From assembly GCA_965240325.2 (NCBI GenBank), contig OZ251237.1, positions 1,488,001 to 1,552,000 on the forward strand: DNA of 64,000 bases, written 5' to 3'. Under the pieces are notes generated by a model. The model was given only the letters and a program-made list of their open reading frames with translations, was not told the origin of the DNA and did no database searches. Numbering within the stretch: the stretch's first letter is position 1; each line of letters starts with the position of its first letter. Positions 41,148-50,679 of this stretch are shown piece by piece. This stretch comes from Rebecca billardiae RCC1528 (lineage: Eukaryota; Haptophyta). Made by a program: the position numbers and the translations under genes.

Positions 41148-41566
41148 CGTGCGAATACGCAGTACGTCTTTTTGGGGGGCACTGCATGGGCGGACAGAAA
41201 ACAAAAAAAACCGGAAAGGCAAACGGTTGTGGTTTTCGCTTGGAGAGGGAGGCGAAGGCCGTTGAAACTTTACCCACTCTTGCCCGGTTGGTGGGTGAGA
41301 TCGGCGAGATTCGGCCTTGACAAATGGGACGATCCACTCCGGTTTGGCGGCCGTGCACAACCAAGCCCGAGATCGCCCGGGTAAAGTACGCAATTACATT
41401 TGTTACATGGGAAGAGGTAGCAGGATGACATACAGAAAAAGGTGGGTCGAACCCGCATCTTCGACATCAGGCCGAATTTCGTCCGCGCGCATGGCGAGGC
41501 GGTTTTTAGAGCGGTCTAACCGGCTGCTCGGACGCACTGAGTGCAGTGGGCGCGACCAGACTCGTC
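41148..41566. promoter_or_regulatory. Shared intergenic region of two leader-bearing genes
   Basis: 419 bp between divergent start codons. Poly-A and poly-T patches occur near 41200-41216 and 41435. A tRNA-like stretch (41440-41540, minus) was examined and rejected. No named promoter element seen. Confidence 0.35.
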
Positions 41567-41932
41567 ATGAGACTCGCCGCCTCGGCCGTCGTGCTCGCAA
41601 GCTGTCTCACATCATGCACGGCGATTCTTCAGCCACGCCCGTACGGCTCGATCGGCGCGGGCGCCTTCCACATGACGCACACACCCCCGAGCTTCGCGGC
41701 GCGTCGCCTGATGGGCCTCGACCCGGACGCGCACATCGACGAGTCAAAAGCCGTGCGAGCCCGGAGGCGCCTGCGCCTCGGAGCTGGGCGGCACTGGATG
41801 TGGGAGCCGCAGGGTGAGACCGACCCGGGCATCTCCTGGGAGACGATGGGCGTCGCACGTGCCGTCAAGGTCTTCCCCCGCGCCAAGGGCGGAAAGGCAA
41901 AACGCTGTGCTGCCATGGTCAAGTTCGACTGA
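41567..41932 (+). CDS. Small secreted or plastid-directed protein
   Basis: 121 residues, single exon, no family recognised. Residues 1-20 (MRLAASAVVLASCLTSCTAI) form a convincing signal peptide. The mature part has FHMTHTPPSFAARRLMGLD, a conserved-looking HWMWEPQGETDPGISWETMG and a basic C-terminus ending AAMVKFD. Good codon composition and a leader on a short frame support a real gene. The start is the ATG directly before the leader. It is divergent from a second leader-bearing gene, so the two may be co-regulated. Confidence 0.55.
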   Translation: MRLAASAVVLASCLTSCTAILQPRPYGSIGAGAFHMTHTPPSFAARRLMGLDPDAHIDESKAVRARRRLRLGAGRHWMWEPQGETDPGISWETMGVARAVKVFPRAKGGKAKRCAAMVKFD

Positions 41933-43091
41933 GCTGAGCACTGAATGCACCAGTCTACATGCACAGTGTGTTGCCAGCACGTCCTCACGCGCAGTCGGCG
42001 AGAGACGACGTGTCCGCGAGTGTCTTTCTGCGGATCGCTGTGCACGAGCGGTGAGTTTTGGTCTGGGTGATGGGTGACCTCGCCTGCCCGAAGAGTGCCC
42101 TCCGAGTGCGGCGTGATGTTGGATTGTGAGCCTTAGGAGTGAGAAACTTTCAGAGAAGTGTAGATGCCAGAGAGTGCCAATCACACAGGATGACTCCTGC
42201 CTGCTGTAGTGCGCGCTCGATGGACACTGATCTGATCCGGTCGTCAACCGTCATAGTGCCAGGGTCCGAGAGCTCCGACCGTTCACACAGGGCAGGCAGA
42301 CTACACAGTCTCGGGACTCTCGGGTGCCACAATCTCCCGAAATCTCTTAGCATGAACTATCACGCGGGTATTTACTTGGACGAACTAGTTAGTAGGCGTT
42401 ACTAAGGCTTAATTCCAGGGTGTAGAATCCGCCTGTGCCAATTTCAGACTGCCAAAATGTGATCTAGACGGTGCGATTCTGGTCAGGCAAATAGCGAGAT
42501 CACCTTGGAGCCTGGAGATCGTGTATCTCTTCTACTAATGTTGCCGAGATCGCGTCGAGATTGAGGTCGTATATCTCCAGTATGTGACATTTTTTCGCAA
42601 AACTTGTCAGCGTGACCCCAGCTCATTTCAGGCGAATATTGACATCCCGAAGTTTGAGAGCCTCGTCTCAAGACGACAGGAAGTTGGATTTTGGGCCACG
42701 CACCCCCCAGTGGGGCTCTTCAGACCCCTCTATTGAGTCAACCGAATTGAATGAGTAGTAGCTAGTAGTAGGCGGTATTTTTAAAATATATTAATTTAAT
42801 GACACTAGCTTTAATATCATTTTATAATAATAAATGCGGGCCCGCCGCGGGCCGCGTCACTGACCGGCGTCGGCTCGTCAGAGTCCCGCGCCGGGCGCGC
42901 GGCGCCAGCACCCGCCTGCTGTCCTGCACCGGGCCAGTGCGGCACAGTCACTGAGTTACGGGTCGCACTGCCCGACTGGCCCCGGCGGGACCCGGGAGTC
43001 CGGGCCGCGCGGACCGGCCCTGGGCCGTGAGTCACTGAGTCCAGGGGCACTGATGCGGAATCATTATCACGGTGGGCACGCTGAGTACTGA

Positions 43092-43145
43092 CTCCGGTCT
43101 GTGGACAGTGAGTCCCACCGGGGACTCACTGTCCACAGACCGGAG
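43092..43145. repeat. Perfect 25-bp stem, 4-nt loop hairpin
   Basis: The 25 bases at 43092-43116 (starting CTCCGGTCTGTGG) are exactly reverse-complementary to 43121-43145, around the loop ACCG. A perfect stem of this length is rare by chance. It could be a small-RNA precursor, a transcription stop, or a foldback duplication. Confidence 0.85.
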
Positions 43146-43552
43146 ACGAGCGGAGGAAGGGGCAGCAGCCAGGTGGGCGCCCAAACTCGGGCCAAAGCAG
43201 GTAAGAGAGAGAGGCGAGGCAGGAAGGGCTGGAAGGGGAGGCGCGACGTAGGCGCACCTGGCAGTGACCTGGTGATGACCACGAAAATATTTAAATATAT
43301 AAGCCTTCCCACTCCCAGGGAGAGGCAGCCGCCCACGCAGCCGAGGTTGGGCCCGCGAGAGGGCATGCGCGCCCGGGCGTGAGCGAGGCCGGAGGCGGGG
43401 CACCGCCATGCTCGAATAACCGGCACATGCCCCACCTGCGGCTGAGAGGCCCCGCGGACCGTGTCCGTGCGAGCCTCGCCGCCCTCGGCCGGGGCTGCCC
43501 AGTGCCCACAAGTTACCCGCCCATGATCGATACGTAGTACAGTTATTATATA

Positions 43553-43579
43553 TAGATAGAGAGAGAGAGAGAGAGAGAG
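43553..43579. repeat. GA dinucleotide run
   Basis: About thirteen GA units directly after a TATA/GATA patch. Confidence 0.9.
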
Positions 43580-46500
43580 GAAGAAATTATTATAGAAAAA
43601 TCTCGAATTCTTATTAATAATGGCAGTATAGCTACTAAGCTATCTGAAAGCCGTAAATTCCTCAGAGACAGAAGTTGGAGCGAGACTACACGAACGACAG
43701 TCGCCAAGCAGTTTCGACGGGAGCTTAGAACTTAGAGTGGCCACGGCAGGCGGCACGGCACTCGGCAGACCCCGCACCGCAGCTGAACTCGGTACTCGCT
43801 GCTCGTAGGCGTATGACTGCGGCCCTGGTCCCGCGACTGATACTTGATAGTCGGTCCGTACTAACCGGAACGTCTAACTAAGTAGTAACAGTCATCCAAT
43901 ATGCTACTTAGTTAGCGGACTGAGTCGGTAACCGGCGGTACGACTAATCAGCCGCTCGGACGAGGGCGTACGGTCGGCGGCCCGCGGCGGCCCTGGCTGT
44001 CAGTCTGTCACACGGACACGGGCACGGCGGCCGGCCGGCCCGGGCGGCGTGGCACTACCGCACTCGCGACTAGAGTCACAGTTCGCCGCGCGGACGGCAG
44101 ACTCACCGCAGAGGCCGAGGGCGAGGCCCCGCGCCGCCGCAGGCCGCGGCGGCCGCGGCGGCCGCGGCGGCGCCCCGGGACGCCGACGGGCCCGGAGGGC
44201 GGACGCGGCACTAGGGGCGACCGTGCGGGGCGTGCCGCACTGTGACTGTCGCGGAGCCGGGCCGGCCAACACGATTGCCGCGGCCACAGGCCCCTGAATA
44301 ACCGTCACCGTGCGCCGTCCGTAGGCCTACCCGGTGCATGCCGTCTGCCGATTAGACGCCGCTGCATATGATGTATTAATGATCGGCGCGGTCAGTGCCC
44401 GCGGACGGCCCGACGCCCCGAGACGCCGCGGACGGCCGGACGCCGGCCGGGCCGGTACGATAGTTAGTCAGTCACGTACAGTGAGACTAACTATATACGA
44501 CGAATCCTCTGAGTCCAGCCGGGAGCCCGCGCGCGTCGGCGGCGTTGTGACTCCGAGTACCGTTCCCGGCTGCTCATGCTTAGGGGGTCCAAGCCGCGGA
44601 ATTAAAAATCGAAAATCGACTGACCGATTTCGCGGTGACCATTTCCGAACATTGTTGCCTCGAATTGCGGCAGCACGGGCCGCGGCCGTTCAGAGCACGG
44701 TCGAGCCCGAGATCGGGCGAGTAGCACGCCTGGGCGGTGGACTTCATCGTCGCGTCGGCGCGGCGGAGCGCGCTCTGGCGTCAGAGGCGCGCGGGCGGGC
44801 GAGTCAGGGTGGCCACCATGACAGCGGTCGACCAAATGATCGCTGGCAGCTCGCTCTCACCGGACATCTTGAACCTCACAGCCCCGCTCTGCGCGCCGTT
44901 CGAACTCTCATCCGGATGAGCGCGGACAACGCAGCCCCGGTTTCAGGTGAAGCGTGCACGCTGCGCGCTGGTTTACACCTGGTTTAGCTTGTCCATGATG
45001 AGCATGAATGACCCCCCGGCGCTCGGCCTGGTGCGTGCAGTGCTCACCTCCCCACGCGCTGCGCATGCACTCGCGCGATCGCTGGCCGCTCGTTCGCAAA
45101 CGGGAGTGCGCGGCAGTCGTGGGTGGTAAGCAAGCTCGGCGACCCTGTGTACGCGCGGGGCCTGTCTTCCAGCTCACAGTAGTACCGCCAGAAGCTCCAG
45201 CCGGCACGTGTCGGCTTGTTTGTTGTGCCACTTGGCGTGCCGCTTGGCTGCATGCAGCAGCCGAGCTGCGCTGAGGCGAAGAGCGTGCACCTTGTCACGA
45301 ACGTCAAGCTTGCTGCGGAGCAAACGCGCGCCGCCAAGCTCCGCTATGACCGCTGCCACATCTGCACACCGTGTCTTCGTCTCGGGAGTGCCTGCGCCAC
45401 TGTTGGCGGCCGTCTTGGAGCAGCGCGCGGACTGCATGATGCTCGGGGCAGGAGTGCTGCTGGGCGCGGCAGTGGAGGCAGAGAGCTCAACGCTCGCCAC
45501 CGAGCAGCTCGCAGAGTCAGAGGTAAGCTGGAGCAGCCTCGACTGCAAGCGCTGTAGCCGCAGCAGAGGTGGACCGGCGGCGGCCTCGCGTGGGCTGGGG
45601 TACGACGAACGGCGACGGTGCCGGTGACACCTGAGTACGGGCAAGGAAGCCGCCCGGCACATGGCGAGCTAGTCTGCGCACGCCAGCCTCGACGGCGGAG
45701 AGGACTCTCACGCCGGGATGGTGGCGGCATGTTTAGTGGCGGAGTTGGCCGTGTGCCGCAGCACGTGCAGCCCGCCACCGGCATCAGGCCCGCGTTCGCG
45801 GGCCGGCACTCACTGATGTGCTGAGTCCAGTGGCATGATGATGAGCCGTCTCGGCGCCGCCGTACTCCGTATTCGGATGACCCAGCAAGTAGTGAGCAAG
45901 GTACCCATGTATAGACACTCACTTGAATACATATGGCAAAATTAACCGCATTCGATATATAGTGGGTAACATGGTGCTTATATGCGGGTACATTCCCATA
46001 ATTAAATGGGTAATGTGCTCGATCTTGGAGTCGTTTTTCATGGACGTCTACGCGCACAGCATTGTGCCCCACTTTTTCGGTATTTTCACCATAAAATCCT
46101 CTGGATAGAGGGCAGCGCTTGTCAATAAGTAAGTCCGACCGCGTATCGTCATCTAGCTGCCATGACAAGTAGGTAACATTCGGCTGAATCTCTATGTGAC
46201 ACAGCGGGCGCCGCTGCGTGCGCGCGCGGCCGCGCGACGACACGCGGAGTCGGTTTTTAGTGCTTCTGGCGGCTGGGCTGGGCTCTGGGACATATTTGAG
46301 GGTGACTCCGCAAGCGTCACGCTCATCAGACGCCTACATGGCATGGTTGTCAAATATCACCAATCGGTGGGCTGCTGGCTTGGACCCCCTATCATGCTGA
46401 TGCTGCCGCGGTGCAGTTCCGTAATCGTCCGTTACTGTCAAACCCGATACGATTACTCTAGCTGAGTGCCGCAGTCCCGGTCCGTCGCCAGACGACGCTC

Positions 46501-46786
46501 GATCCGGGGGCTGGCCGCAGCGGACTCGCGGCGCGGGATTCGTCTCCGGGCCGCCGGCCGCGCGCCCGGCCGGCCGAGTAGGCGAGTACCGAGTCCGAGA
46601 CGGTCCATGTTCCTCAGTAGGAGACAGGCGACAGTCTCAGTCCGTTGCAGCACTGGGCCTCTCAGTCCTCGAAGGGCGTCGGACGCCGGCGCACCGCAGG
46701 CGCGCGGGCCGCATCACGCTTCAAAGTGGCACACTGAGGTGCACGGCCACGCCGAGGGTTGGTGAGCCTGAAGTCGCCGCCCCCGA

Positions 46787-47119
46787 TCACGGCTGCTGCG
46801 AGGATGCGCCACTCATGAGCGGTGCTTGTTCCCCGGCCGACCGGGGGCTTCGATCCAGAGCGCACCAGGGGCAGAAGCACCAGCCGATGAGCAGCGCGAG
46901 GCCTCCGAGCGACAGCGGCCGCACATGCGCGTATAATCCGACGGCCACCATCATGCAGAACGCGAGCAGCAGCGCGAAGAGGCCAATATTGCGCGTGGTG
47001 AAAGGCGGCACCTTGCGGTGGTGGCGGCTGTACGCAATCAGACGGGGCGGTCGGCGCTCATCGGGGGTCTCCTCCTCCTCGATGACCGGGTCGTGTGCGT
47101 CCTCGTCGTCATGGTCCAT
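46787..47119 (-). CDS. Small two-helix membrane protein
   Basis: 110 residues from the ATG at 47119. The N-terminus is acidic (MDHDDEDAHDPVIEEEE). Two hydrophobic segments follow, NIGLFALLLAFCMMVAVGL (about 55-74) and LSLGGLALLIGWCFCPWCA (about 80-98), joined by a short loop. This suggests a helical hairpin with both ends in the cytoplasm. WCFCPWCALD at the end of helix 2 is cysteine-rich. The C-terminus is short and polar. No family is recognised; resemblance to LITAF-like proteins is limited to the hydrophobic-Cys pattern. It is divergent from the gene at 47218, with 98 bp between start codons. Confidence 0.5.
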   Translation of the reverse strand: MDHDDEDAHDPVIEEEETPDERRPPRLIAYSRHHRKVPPFTTRNIGLFALLLAFCMMVAVGLYAHVRPLSLGGLALLIGWCFCPWCALDRSPRSAGEQAPLMSGASSQQP

Positions 47120-47217
47120 GGCCGTGGCGAGTCCGACGACCGGGCACACGACCGCGCGACCGGCGAGGGCCCACTCGAGCTGCTTGGCGGCCGCCCGGCG
47201 TGTTGGGCCGGACAAAG
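47120..47217. promoter_or_regulatory. Shared intergenic region of a divergent pair
   Basis: 98 bp between start codons. The short length suggests one bidirectional promoter. No named element seen. Confidence 0.35.
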
Positions 47218-47995
47218 ATGGCGGCGGAAGAGTCCGGAGGAAGGCACTCGAACCGCGCGGCGTCAGGGGTCAACGTCTCAACGACAACGTGCAGGTCAAA
47301 GCCGTCCGGCCAGGGGTGCTGTGCGCTGCACGCGATGGCCTCCTGCGGCCTGACCTTCCCGTTCGAGCTGCACCCCGCGTTTTACTCGGCATACCTGCGC
47401 AGCGACGACCCAGAGGCCGAGTTTGGGATCCCCGTTGTCAAGATTGGACAGGGCTCCGGGGAGAAGGACGACGTTGGCTTCCCCTTCCCCGAGGTGTGCG
47501 TGTGCGCGCGCGCGCATGCTTGAGCGGAGTGCGCGTGCGGCGCCGTGGGCTGAGGGCCGACGCCGCCCTCCCGCGTCGCGCGCGCCTACAGCCCGGCTTC
47601 ATCATCGTCATCGAGCGTCTGTACTGGCGATCGGCCAAGTCGCGCACGCAGCAGCGACGGCGCGAGACGGAGGACGGCTTCTCCTGGCTGAGCTCATCGT
47701 CCACGCGGCCGTCCGTCGTCTCGCTGCCGACCGGCGAGAAGCTCGTGACGGAGTACCTGTACAGGCGGGATCGCAGCCAGGCGACGGACGCGCTGAGTAG
47801 TCTGCAGAAGCACGAGATGTGGCTGCTGCCCGCAGACTACGAGCTGATCGCTCGCGCGCCGCCGGGCGCGCGAGCAAGCCACGCAAACGCCCGGCGGCCG
47901 AGCACGCCGATGCCGGTGCGCTGCTTGGTGCACTACCTGTGCAAGCAGATGGCGACGTGGAAGATGGCCGTCCCGCGCGTCCGCCAGGTGCCGCT
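47218..47995 (+). CDS. Hypothetical protein, truncated by assembly gap
   Basis: Exon 1 (47218-47493, 92 codons) begins MAAEESGGRHSN and includes GLTFPFELHPAFYSAYLRSD. A 98-bp GTGTGC...ACAG intron joins in phase 0 to exon 2 (47592 onward), reading FPFPE then PGFIIVIERLYWRSAKS. Exon 2 continues through TGEKLVTEYLYRRDRSQATD and LVHYLCKQMATWKMAVPR and runs into the run of N. About 226 residues are visible and the C-terminus is lost. No family recognised. The change of good reading frame across the intron, with matching phases, supports the gene. Confidence 0.55.
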
Positions 47996-48095
47996 NNNNN
48001 NNNNNNNNNNNNNNNNNNNNNNNNNNNNNNNNNNNNNNNNNNNNNNNNNNNNNNNNNNNNNNNNNNNNNNNNNNNNNNNNNNNNNNNNNNNNNNN
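47996..48095. other. Scaffold gap, exactly 100 N
   Basis: A run of 100 N, the conventional length for a gap of unknown size. Adjacency of sequence on either side should not be assumed to be exact. Confidence 0.98.
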
Positions 48096-48131
48096 CCGGC
48101 GCCGGCCGCCGACGAGCCGACTGCTACGATA

Positions 48132-49550
48132 CTAGGGAAAGCTGCGCAGTCGTGAGACGGCGGCCGTGTTGTCAGCCTGGCCAGCGGCGCAAACCGCCGC
48201 CTTGTGCCCACGCGCGGCCCCGCCAGCGGCCGTCCCACCGGCCGCTGCCGACGAGCTCGCATGCCCTGGCTCGGGCGTGCCGCCGCCTAATCGGCCCGCC
48301 ATCGCAGCAGCTGCGCCGCCGCCGTTGGACGCGCCATGGCTCCCGTAGGCGCCAGGGTACCCCGCCAGCGTCTTGAGCTCGACGCGCGAGCCGACGGACT
48401 GCGCCACCGCGTCCTGCACCGCATGTTGCCGCGCCGCGTCCACGCGCGCGCGCGCCGTGTGCAGCAGCGAGGTGAGGCTGAAGTAGTACTTGGCAAAGAC
48501 GCTCGAGCGCACGTGCAGGTTGTACTGCAGCGCCTCGCAGAAGAACGCCTCGAGCTCGTTGATATCCACCAGGTTCCAGTCCGGGAACGCCTCGGTCAGG
48601 TCGACGTTCCACACCAGCTCGTCGTACAGCAGCTTGGCGGCCGCGAGCAGCCCGGCGAGCAGCATCCGCCTCCAGGTGTCGGGCTGCAGCGGCCAGGCGT
48701 TGAGGTCCATCACGCGCTCCATGTAGATGAGCGTCATCACCAGGATCGACACGTCGATGTCCAGCCGCCGGTGCAGGCTCGCCACGAACACGTACACCGT
48801 CGTCACGCCCGGCGTCGCGTCGAGCGCCTCCTTGGCCGTGTCCGCCTCCAGCGGCCGCAGCCGCTCCGAAAACCGGTCGTACTTCTGCGGGCGGAACTGC
48901 GCGGGGCGGCGCTCGGACGCGCGCATGTGCGTGTGCAGCGCGATCGCAATCCCGCGGAGCACCGCCTCCGTCTCGGGCGAGTGCCAGATATCCAGCCCGG
49001 GCAGCTTGGAGATCACGCTCGTGCTCACGTGCCGATTGCTGATGGCCGGCACGGCGCCGCCCTTGCGCGACGCGCCGGGTGCGTCCTTCGCCGGCGTGGG
49101 GACGGTGGGGACGGACAAGGTCGACGACGAGCGCGGAGCCTCCACCGACGCGCATGCGGACGGCAGCGAGCTCGACGGCGGCGACATCGACTCGCTGCTC
49201 GGCGCGCTGACAAAGGATGGCTGCTCGCTCTCAAGCTCGGGCACAGGCGCGGGCTGCTGGCTTGGCAGCTCAGTGAAGGCAGGGCTGTTGATGGCCGCCT
49301 GGCTGAAGCGCGCGCTGAAGGGAAAAGGCGCCGACGTCGAGCGGCGGTGCCCCCGCTCCCGATCCCGGCCGGAAGGGTCGAGCCCCTCGAGGTACATCGC
49401 GTCGGTCAGGCACCGCCGCCTTCCAGCAGGCTTCCTCCACCTGCCACTGCCGACGCGCGGCCGCTGCACTGTCATTGGCAAGGGTGCGGCCGCGGGAATT
49501 TCCTTCAGCGCCAGCGGCGGGAGGCACGCGTGTCCCTTGGCGCGCGTCAT
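48132..49550 (-). CDS. Cyclin Y-like / PHO80-type cyclin
   Basis: 472 residues from the ATG at 49550; the ATG at 49475 is an alternative. The cyclin box lies at about 235-340: FVASLHRRLDIDVSILVMTL, YMERVMDLNAWPLQPDTWRR, LAAAKLLYDELVWNVDLTEA, INELEAFFCEALQYNLHVRS and KYYFSL. LVYLER-like YMERV, the WNVD motif and the ALQYN-V-S-KYYF-L ending are the pattern of cyclin Y and fungal PHO80/PCL cyclins, which partner Pho85/CDK14-type kinases rather than mitotic CDKs. The N-terminal ~200 residues are Ser/Pro-rich and probably disordered, and the C-terminus is Gly/Ala-rich. Single exon. Divergent from the HopJ-domain gene. Confidence 0.8.
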   Translation of the reverse strand: MTRAKGHACLPPLALKEIPAAAPLPMTVQRPRVGSGRWRKPAGRRRCLTDAMYLEGLDPSGRDRERGHRRSTSAPFPFSARFSQAAINSPAFTELPSQQPAPVPELESEQPSFVSAPSSESMSPPSSSLPSACASVEAPRSSSTLSVPTVPTPAKDAPGASRKGGAVPAISNRHVSTSVISKLPGLDIWHSPETEAVLRGIAIALHTHMRASERRPAQFRPQKYDRFSERLRPLEADTAKEALDATPGVTTVYVFVASLHRRLDIDVSILVMTLIYMERVMDLNAWPLQPDTWRRMLLAGLLAAAKLLYDELVWNVDLTEAFPDWNLVDINELEAFFCEALQYNLHVRSSVFAKYYFSLTSLLHTARARVDAARQHAVQDAVAQSVGSRVELKTLAGYPGAYGSHGASNGGGAAAAMAGRLGGGTPEPGHASSSAAAGGTAAGGAARGHKAAVCAAGQADNTAAVSRLRSFP

Positions 49551-49604
49551 CGTGGCCGCGACCGTACATATCCGGCTGATTGCTGCTGCATCGGCCGTGA
49601 CACG
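49551..49604. promoter_or_regulatory. Very short divergent intergenic region, cyclin / HopJ gene
   Basis: Only 54 bp separate the two start codons if the upstream cyclin ATG is used. Either the promoters overlap or the cyclin starts at 49475. No named element seen. Confidence 0.35.
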
Positions 49605-50309
49605 ATGAGGCACTCGCTCGTGCTCATGGCGTCGCTGGTCGGCGTGGGGGAGGCGTTCCACGCGCCCTCGTCGGCGCTGGCCGGCCGCGCAGCCCTCGCG
49701 CGCTCGGCCCTTGCGCCAGCCGCGCACAGCTGCTCGATGGAAGTGAAGCAGCCGCGGCGAGACGAGAAGGGCTACATCATCCCAGACGATCTCGACTTCG
49801 ATCTGCGCGCGGGTGTGTCGAAAGAGCTGGGGGCGTCGAAGCTGAAGGAGGTGCCACCGCCAATCGAGGAGCTGCTCGAGAAGGCGCGCTCGGCGCCCGA
49901 CTCGCTCATGTTCGCCGAGACCATCGACGCGATCGACAAGGCGTTCGAGTTCTTTGGCACGCGCTTTGTGAACGGCGCGGTCGAGTCAAAGGACACGGAG
50001 AACCAGGGCTCGTCGAAGGTGCTCTCGCTCGCGAAGCTGTTCGACCTGCCGACAGACGTGGTGCTGTCGCTCTTTGGCGAGCACTACCGCGCGGTCAAGC
50101 AGGATCCGAGCGGCTCCGACCACGCCAACATCCGCGCGCTGATGCAGACTGGGGTGGAGGCCGTCACATTCCCCAACGGGCTGAGCCTCACGCCGCGCAA
50201 GGGCTCGTGGGACGGGACGAAGTACTCGAGCGACAGCGGGCTCGCTGAGTCGGCGACCGTCCAGGGAGAGGCTGAGTGGGATGTCGAGTCGGACATCTGG
50301 ATCCCGTGA
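49605..50309 (+). CDS. Plastid-targeted HopJ-domain protein
   Basis: 234 residues, single exon. The N-terminus MRHSLVLMASLVGVGEAFHA is a signal peptide followed by Ala-Phe (A17-F18) and a Ser/Ala/Arg stretch. That is the bipartite leader used for complex plastids with a red-algal origin. From about residue 85 the protein follows the HopJ family: DSLMFAETIDAIDKAFEFFG, TRFVNGAVES, ENQGSSKVLSLAKL, FGEHYRAVKQDPSGSDHANI and ALMQTGVEAVTFPNGLSLTP. This domain was named after a Pseudomonas type III effector, but relatives occur in many bacteria and algae that have no such system, so a housekeeping role is more likely; its biochemical function is unknown. The C-terminal 45 residues are polar. The start is the ATG at the leader. 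Confidence 0.8.
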   Translation: MRHSLVLMASLVGVGEAFHAPSSALAGRAALARSALAPAAHSCSMEVKQPRRDEKGYIIPDDLDFDLRAGVSKELGASKLKEVPPPIEELLEKARSAPDSLMFAETIDAIDKAFEFFGTRFVNGAVESKDTENQGSSKVLSLAKLFDLPTDVVLSLFGEHYRAVKQDPSGSDHANIRALMQTGVEAVTFPNGLSLTPRKGSWDGTKYSSDSGLAESATVQGEAEWDVESDIWIP

Positions 50310-50601
50310 GCACCGGGCGAAGAGGGTACCGCCAACTCGGCGGACCCGCCGGACCGCGTGCCGCCGCGCGATCCGCTGCTGATTCGCGTCAGCCGACAGG
50401 CGACAGACAGGGCCAGACAGGCTCCGACACGAGCGGTGATGTCACGGATGCTAGTGATACCGGCACCTACGTCATCTCAATAACGAATATTTATTTTATA
50501 ATATGATTAAAGTCTGCTGAGCCTGATGCCACACTCAATCCCGGATTGTCGATCATAAGTATATATATTATATATATATGACGATCACGATATATATATA
50601 A

Positions 50602-50679
<78 letters not shown>

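Larger units (their letters stand above)
41933..46786. other. Nearly 5 kb without a convincing gene
   Basis: Composition swings between AT-rich (42.3-42.8, 43.5-43.9, 45.9-46.2 kb) and very GC-rich patches. Open frames exist, for example 45174-45662 on the minus strand (162 codons, with KLDVRDKVHALRLSAARLL), but none shows family features, and neighbouring frames are equally open. The stretch contains the 25-bp hairpin at 43092-43145 and a GA run at 43553-43579. Confidence 0.45.

Noticed and set aside
41440-41540. tRNA-like stretch on the minus strand with GGGTTCGACCC and a following T run
   Set aside because: D-arm and B-box resemblance and a terminator exist, but the T-stem, anticodon stem and acceptor ends do not pair. 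At best a tRNA-derived remnant.
45174-45662. 162-codon minus frame as a gene
   Set aside because: It starts at an ATG and has some ordinary composition, but there is no family match, the opposite strand is equally open, and there is no supporting context.
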